Origin: Variovorax jilinensis
GTDB lineage: Bacteria; Pseudomonadota; Gammaproteobacteria; Burkholderiales; Burkholderiaceae_C
DNA length: 64,000 nt
Direction of reading: 5' to 3'
Assembly (NCBI RefSeq): GCF_030316885.1
Contig: NZ_JASZYQ010000007.1
Span: 62,001 to 126,000, forward strand
Shown here: positions 60,136-64,000 of the stretch, in pieces
How positions within the stretch are numbered: the stretch's first letter is position 1
Layout of the letters: every line of letters begins with the position of its first letter
Position numbers and translations under genes: made by a program
The notes under the pieces: generated by a model
Database searches by the model: none
Seen by the model: the letters and a program-made list of their open reading frames with translations, nothing else
Told to the model about the DNA's origin: nothing

Positions 60136-61038
60136 GTGACACTTTCCACCTTCCGGCCCGACGTACTGGCGGGCAAGCGGATTCTTATCACCGGCGGGGG
60201 CACCGGCCTCGGCAAGGAGTTGGCGCGGCACTTCGCCGCCCACGGTGCCGCGGTGCATATCTGCGGTCGCCGCGAAGCAGTCTTGCAGGCGGCGGTGGCC
60301 GAGTTGAACGAGACGGCGCATCATGGCGGAAGCGCCGAGTATCACATCTGCGATGTGCGCGATGCCGATCAGATCGAGGCGATGGTCGATCGCATCTGGG
60401 CTGGCGGCGCGTTGACAGGCCTGGTGAACAATGCAGCCGCCAACTTCATTTCGCCATCCATCGACATCAGCCCCCGCGGCTTTGCCGCAGTGCGCTCCAC
60501 CGTGATGGATGGTGCCCTCTTTGCGACCTTGGCCTGCGGAAGGCGCTGGATTGCGCAGGGCCTGCCAGGCTCCGTCGTGAGCATGCTTGTCACGTGGGTC
60601 TGGACAGGCTCCGCCTATGTGCTGCCGTCGGTGATGGCCAAGACCGCCGTGCATGCGATGACCATGTCCCTCGCCGTCGAATGGGGCGCGAAAAACATAC
60701 GGGTCAATGCAGTCGCTCCCGGCCCATTTCCGACGGAAAGCGCGTGGGAGAAGCTGGCACCCATTCCCAAGGCCAATGTGGGCGCTGCGTCGGCGGACGA
60801 AGTGCCCATGCAGCGCTTCGGTCGCATGCCCGAGCTGTGCAACTTGCTCACCTTTTTGCAGGCCGACGGTTGCGAATATCTTACCGGACAGAACATCGCC
60901 ATCGACGGCGGCCATCACCTCGCTGCTCCGAGCACGTTTGCGGCGCTGGGCAAACTGACTCCCGAGGACTGGTCCGAAGCGAAGACCCTCGTACGCGGCC
61001 GCGCCGAACAGGAAAAGGCGCAGCGCAGCGCGGGTTGA
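60136..61038 (+). CDS. SDR, peroxisomal 2,4-dienoyl-CoA reductase-like
   Basis: Starts at GTG 60136 with AGGAGA 6 bp upstream; an earlier ATG at 60046 lies within the dehydrogenase gene. A 300-residue SDR with TGGGTGLG, LVNNAAANF and a catalytic region SAYVLPSVMAKTAVHAM, in which Ser-Ala-Tyr and a Lys 7 residues on match the altered active site of 2,4-dienoyl-CoA reductases. It should reduce dienoyl-CoA with NADPH, handling double bonds that block beta-oxidation. A ~35-residue C-terminal tail extends past the usual end. Confidence 0.82.
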   Translation: MTLSTFRPDVLAGKRILITGGGTGLGKELARHFAAHGAAVHICGRREAVLQAAVAELNETAHHGGSAEYHICDVRDADQIEAMVDRIWAGGALTGLVNNAAANFISPSIDISPRGFAAVRSTVMDGALFATLACGRRWIAQGLPGSVVSMLVTWVWTGSAYVLPSVMAKTAVHAMTMSLAVEWGAKNIRVNAVAPGPFPTESAWEKLAPIPKANVGAASADEVPMQRFGRMPELCNLLTFLQADGCEYLTGQNIAIDGGHHLAAPSTFAALGKLTPEDWSEAKTLVRGRAEQEKAQRSAG

Positions 61039-61065
61039 CTCCCATGGCCGAAACGGGGGGGTGCG

Positions 61066-62610
61066 GTGCGTGACCTGCGACGCAATGCGCACGGAACGCC
61101 AGACCGCGCCGCGATCGTCTGCGGCGACGAGACATGGAGCTACGCGGCGCTTGAGGCGACAAGCAACCGGATGGCGGCGGTGCTGCGCAGCCTGGGTGCG
61201 GTGCGCGGCGATCACGTTGCCTCGCTGATCGGCAACCGGGCGGAGGCCGTGGCCCTGGGATGGGCTGCGTGGCGTTCGGGCGTCTACTTGACGCCGATGC
61301 CGACTGGCCTCACGGTGCGCGAACTGCACTACCTGGTAGAGGATTGCGATGCGAAAGTCGTGGTCGCCGACGCCATCTTGGCAGACGTGGCAGTGGAACT
61401 CCCAGCCCTGTCGAGAACGGAGATTTCGTGGCTCTCGCTACGCGGCCCGATTCCAGGGTTCGTTGCGATGGAGACGCTCCTGTCGCAGGCCTCACCAAAG
61501 TCCCGTGCCGATGAAACCCCGGGCGCGCTGATGGTGTACACCTCTGGCACGACAGGGGCGCCCAAAGGCGTGTTCCGTCCGTTGCTCCCAGCCGACTATC
61601 GCGGGACACCGCCGTTCGCGAAGGATCTGCTCTCGCTATTCGGACTCGACGACGCCAACGTTCGCTATTTATCGACCGCACCGCTGTACCATGCGGCCCC
61701 GCTGCGATTCGCACTTGCCGTCACCGCGGGCGGAGGCACGGTGTACGTGATGGAGCGGTTCGATGCGGATGAAGCGCTGAGGCTGCTGGAGCAGCACGCG
61801 ATCACGCACAGCCAATGGGTGCCAGCGATGTTCCAGCGATTGCTCGACCTTCCCGTCGAGCGCCGCGCTGCGTTTGCCGCGCCGGCGCACCGATCCGCGA
61901 TCCATGGAGCGGCGCCCTGCCCCGCCCCGGTCAAGAAATCCATGATCGAGTGGTGGGGCCCGATCGTGCGAGAGTACTACTCTGGCAGCGAAGGCGTCGG
62001 GCTGACCCTAATCGATTCGACCGAAGCACTCACCCATCCCGGGTCGGTGGGGCGGGCCCACAAAGGCATCCTGCACGTGACGGATGAGGCCGGCCATCTG
62101 TTGCCAGCCGGCGTCACGGGGTTGGTGTACTTTTCCGGCGTCGCGTCCTTCGCGTACTACAAAGCACCCGAGAAGACCGCCGCCCGCACCCTGCCGCACG
62201 GGTGGCAGACTTTCGGTGACGTCGGCCACGTCAACGAGGACGGGTATCTCTACCTCACTGATCGCCAGGATGACATGATCATTTCTGGTGGCGTCAACGT
62301 GTACCCGCAGGAGATCGAGGCGGCGATCCTGAGCGTCAAGGGCGTTTGGGATTGCGCAGTGGTCGGGGTCCCGGACGAGCGCTTCGGTGAACGGCCTGTA
62401 GCTTTTGTAGTGCCTGCACGAGGCACCGCCACCAGCGGTCCGGACACATTGATCGCCTCAGTGCGTTCGCACTGCGAGTCGCACCTCGGCCGTATCAAAA
62501 GACCTTCAGATTTCCGAGTCGTCGAGAGCCTGCCCCGTTCGCCCACGGGCAAACTCCTGCGCCGGCGGCTCCGCGAGTGGCTAGCCCAGCCCGACCGCCC
62601 AGCGAGCTGA
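61066..62610 (+). CDS. acyl-CoA synthetase (AMP-forming)
   Basis: Starts at GTG 61066; the start is not marked by a strong site. A 514-residue ANL ligase: YTSGTTGAPKGVFRPLLP (~160), YYSGSEGVGLT where Y(G)xTE is usual, DRQDDMIISGGVNVYPQEIE (~400) and SPTGKLLRRRLRE with catalytic Lys. The SGSEG variant is shared by a FadD subgroup of actinobacteria and proteobacteria that act on bulky, for example steroid or ring, acids. Last gene of the rightward operon; convergent with the ligase at the window edge. Confidence 0.85.
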   Translation: MRDLRRNAHGTPDRAAIVCGDETWSYAALEATSNRMAAVLRSLGAVRGDHVASLIGNRAEAVALGWAAWRSGVYLTPMPTGLTVRELHYLVEDCDAKVVVADAILADVAVELPALSRTEISWLSLRGPIPGFVAMETLLSQASPKSRADETPGALMVYTSGTTGAPKGVFRPLLPADYRGTPPFAKDLLSLFGLDDANVRYLSTAPLYHAAPLRFALAVTAGGGTVYVMERFDADEALRLLEQHAITHSQWVPAMFQRLLDLPVERRAAFAAPAHRSAIHGAAPCPAPVKKSMIEWWGPIVREYYSGSEGVGLTLIDSTEALTHPGSVGRAHKGILHVTDEAGHLLPAGVTGLVYFSGVASFAYYKAPEKTAARTLPHGWQTFGDVGHVNEDGYLYLTDRQDDMIISGGVNVYPQEIEAAILSVKGVWDCAVVGVPDERFGERPVAFVVPARGTATSGPDTLIASVRSHCESHLGRIKRPSDFRVVESLPRSPTGKLLRRRLREWLAQPDRPAS

Positions 62611-62633
62611 ACGTCGAATGTCGGGCTGACCGC

Positions 62634-64000
62634 TCAGGACGGCCTGGAGGTGAGTTCGCTGGCGCGATCGCGTAGCTTGAATTTTTGGACCTTTCCGCTA
62701 GCGGTCTTCGGAAGATCGTCACAGATGACCAGCTTCTCGGGCCAATACTGCTTGGCGGTCTGCGAAGTTTGCATGTATCGGGTCAGCTCGTCCATGTCGA
62801 GCGTCTGGCCGGGCTTGGTCACGACGAACGCACACGCACGCTCGCCGAGCCGATCATCCGGGTAGCCGACGATTGCGGCCACCGCGACAGCGGGATGGCG
62901 ATGCAGGAGCGCCTCAATCTCGAAAACAGGGATGTTTTCTCCACCGCGGATGATGATGTCCTTGCTTCGCCCGTTAATCCGGATGTAGCCCTCGTCATTC
63001 ACCACGTAAGCGAGATCTCCAGTGTCGAACCAGCCCTCTGCATCGACGGAGTTGAGGTCTGGGCGCTTCAGATACCCAGCGAACAGCGAGCTTCCGCGAA
63101 ACAATAGACGCCCCGTAGTGCCGACGGGAGCCGACTTGCGGTCTTCATCAACCACCTTAACTTCGACTCCACGGACCGCGCGGCCATCCGCAGTGGCCGA
63201 TAGGTCACTCGCGCGCTCAATCTGCGTCAGAGTTCCTGCGACGACCTCGGTCATGCCCCAGATGGAACAGACGGTTAGCTTCATTGCCTTGGCCGCACGC
63301 TCGATCAGCACTGGGGGAATGGGAGCGCCAGCACAACCGAACAACCGGAAATCAGGCGCACCTGGATCGCCTGCCTCCACCGCGCCAACCAGATCTGAAA
63401 GGAATGGTGTCGCAGCCGAGCTGTAACTCACATTCTCGCTACGCATAAGTTCGAGTGCAGCGCGAACCTCCCAGACATCCATCAGCACGACCGTGGCGCC
63501 AAGAATGAGCGGCATGGTGGTGAGATACGCATAGCCCATCAGATGACCGACGGGAGATGCTGCGAGGACGACATCGTCCGGAGTGAGTCGCAGATCCTCG
63601 ATTGAGGTGAACAGGGTTGATAGCAGCGTGTTGGAGGTGTGCATAACACCTTTAGGTGCACCGGTGGTGCCGGAGCTGAACATCAGCAGCGCCACATCGT
63701 CCGGCTCGAGCAACGCATCGGCGAGACTGGGTGCCTCCCGATCTGATCCCGACAGCAAGACCTCCTCGAATCCATCGGGGCCGTCCTCGCCCACGACAAC
63801 AAGACGCGTTAGATGTGGCAGTTTCGGGAGCATGCCGCGTGCCATGGCAGCATGGTCATGCCCACGATAGTTGGCTGGGACGATCAGAACCTTCGCCTCG
63901 CAGAACTCCAGCATGTAGACGAGCTCTCGCTCACGGAGAATGGGCATCAGAGGGTTCGCGACTGCACCGATACGCGCAACCGCTAGCATCGTCACGACAA
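62634..64000 (-). CDS. acyl-CoA synthetase, cyclohexanecarboxylate-CoA ligase-like (N-terminus outside window)
   Basis: The frame is open to the right edge; about 455 C-terminal residues are visible and ~95 are missing. FSSGTTGAPKGVMHTSN, IWGMTEVVAG, DTGDLAYV, GRSKDIIIRGGENIPVFEIE and SGKVQKFKLRD are intact. It is a close paralog of the ligase at 53574-55229, sharing NPLMPI-RERELE-ML and the VVGEDG-DGF stretch, and looks AliA-like. Its promoter and any further operon genes lie beyond the window. Confidence 0.85.
   Translation of the reverse strand, partial: VVTMLAVARIGAVANPLMPILRERELVYMLEFCEAKVLIVPANYRGHDHAAMARGMLPKLPHLTRLVVVGEDGPDGFEEVLLSGSDREAPSLADALLEPDDVALLMFSSGTTGAPKGVMHTSNTLLSTLFTSIEDLRLTPDDVVLAASPVGHLMGYAYLTTMPLILGATVVLMDVWEVRAALELMRSENVSYSSAATPFLSDLVGAVEAGDPGAPDFRLFGCAGAPIPPVLIERAAKAMKLTVCSIWGMTEVVAGTLTQIERASDLSATADGRAVRGVEVKVVDEDRKSAPVGTTGRLLFRGSSLFAGYLKRPDLNSVDAEGWFDTGDLAYVVNDEGYIRINGRSKDIIIRGGENIPVFEIEALLHRHPAVAVAAIVGYPDDRLGERACAFVVTKPGQTLDMDELTRYMQTSQTAKQYWPEKLVICDDLPKTASGKVQKFKLRDRASELTSRPS

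Noticed and set aside
60133..61329. 398-codon frame antisense to the DECR-like SDR
   Set aside because: Overlaps two real genes on the other strand, composition typical of high-GC antisense frames.
1..64000. CRISPR arrays, tRNA or rRNA genes
   Set aside because: No regularly spaced repeats and no tRNA/rRNA-like sequences were noticed while reading the window.

Overview
The window reads as high-GC DNA from a betaproteobacterium, probably Burkholderiales. I infer this from codon use, ATGA-coupled operons, Bug-type and Liv-type binding proteins and a TnpS/TnpT-like pair; no rRNA or other taxonomic marker is present. It divides into a short accessory/mobile part (1-8.6 kb) and one very large CoA-ester catabolic island (8.6-64 kb) that runs off the right edge.

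Accessory part. The 3' end of a probable RecQ-type helicase is followed by three defence-like genes: a coiled-coil DUF4041/T5orf172 protein, a putAbiC-like membrane protein, and a lower-GC OLD-type ATPase with a TOPRIM-like C-terminus. Next comes a tyrosine recombinase divergent from a KfrA-type coiled-coil DNA-binding protein. Between them is an AT-rich 305-bp gap, an arrangement like the tnpS-res-tnpT resolution module of Tn4651-type Tn3 transposons. A broken IS3-type transposase remnant separates this part from the catabolic genes.

Catabolic island. Genes lie in about ten transcription units. (a) tesB and two crotonases, leftward. (b) TRAP permeases dctQM with an acyl-CoA dehydrogenase, SDR, histidine phosphatase, APH-type kinase and small helical protein. 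(c) A Liv-type ABC transporter with an acyl-CoA ligase, crotonase, transglutaminase-like protein and alpha-methylacyl-CoA racemase-like protein. (d) A MarR regulator. (e) An SDR and a BKACE enzyme. (f) A rightward operon: HMG-CoA-synthase-like/DUF35 fusion, SCP2-type thiolase, BadH-like, BadI-like, FadB-like with a decayed C-terminus, two MaoC proteins, CoA transferase, PaaI thioesterase. (g) A leftward operon from a second Liv-type binding protein to a frameshifted Bug protein. (h) dctP. (i) A leftward kinase/helical/DHSWG module. (j) A ligase, an MDR reductase, and an operon MaoC-CitE-two acyl-CoA dehydrogenases-SDR-ligase.

How it fits together. BadH/BadI-like ring-cleavage enzymes, two acyl-CoA dehydrogenases with Asp at the usual Glu position, a racemase-like protein and six acyl-CoA ligases suggest uptake, CoA activation and ring opening of an alicyclic, probably alkyl-branched, carboxylic acid (naphthenic-acid or terpenoid type). 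The substrate is inferred.

Two observations stand out. First, a 20-bp pseudo-palindrome, ATNGTAC-N6-RTACNAT, occurs at ten places, essentially at every promoter gap of the island including the MarR gene's own, so the island looks like one regulon. Second, a three-gene module (APH-family kinase, small helical protein, DHSWG-motif calycin-like protein) occurs three times; I propose it as a hydration/phosphorylation route for hydroxyacyl-CoA intermediates, recalling LvaAB.
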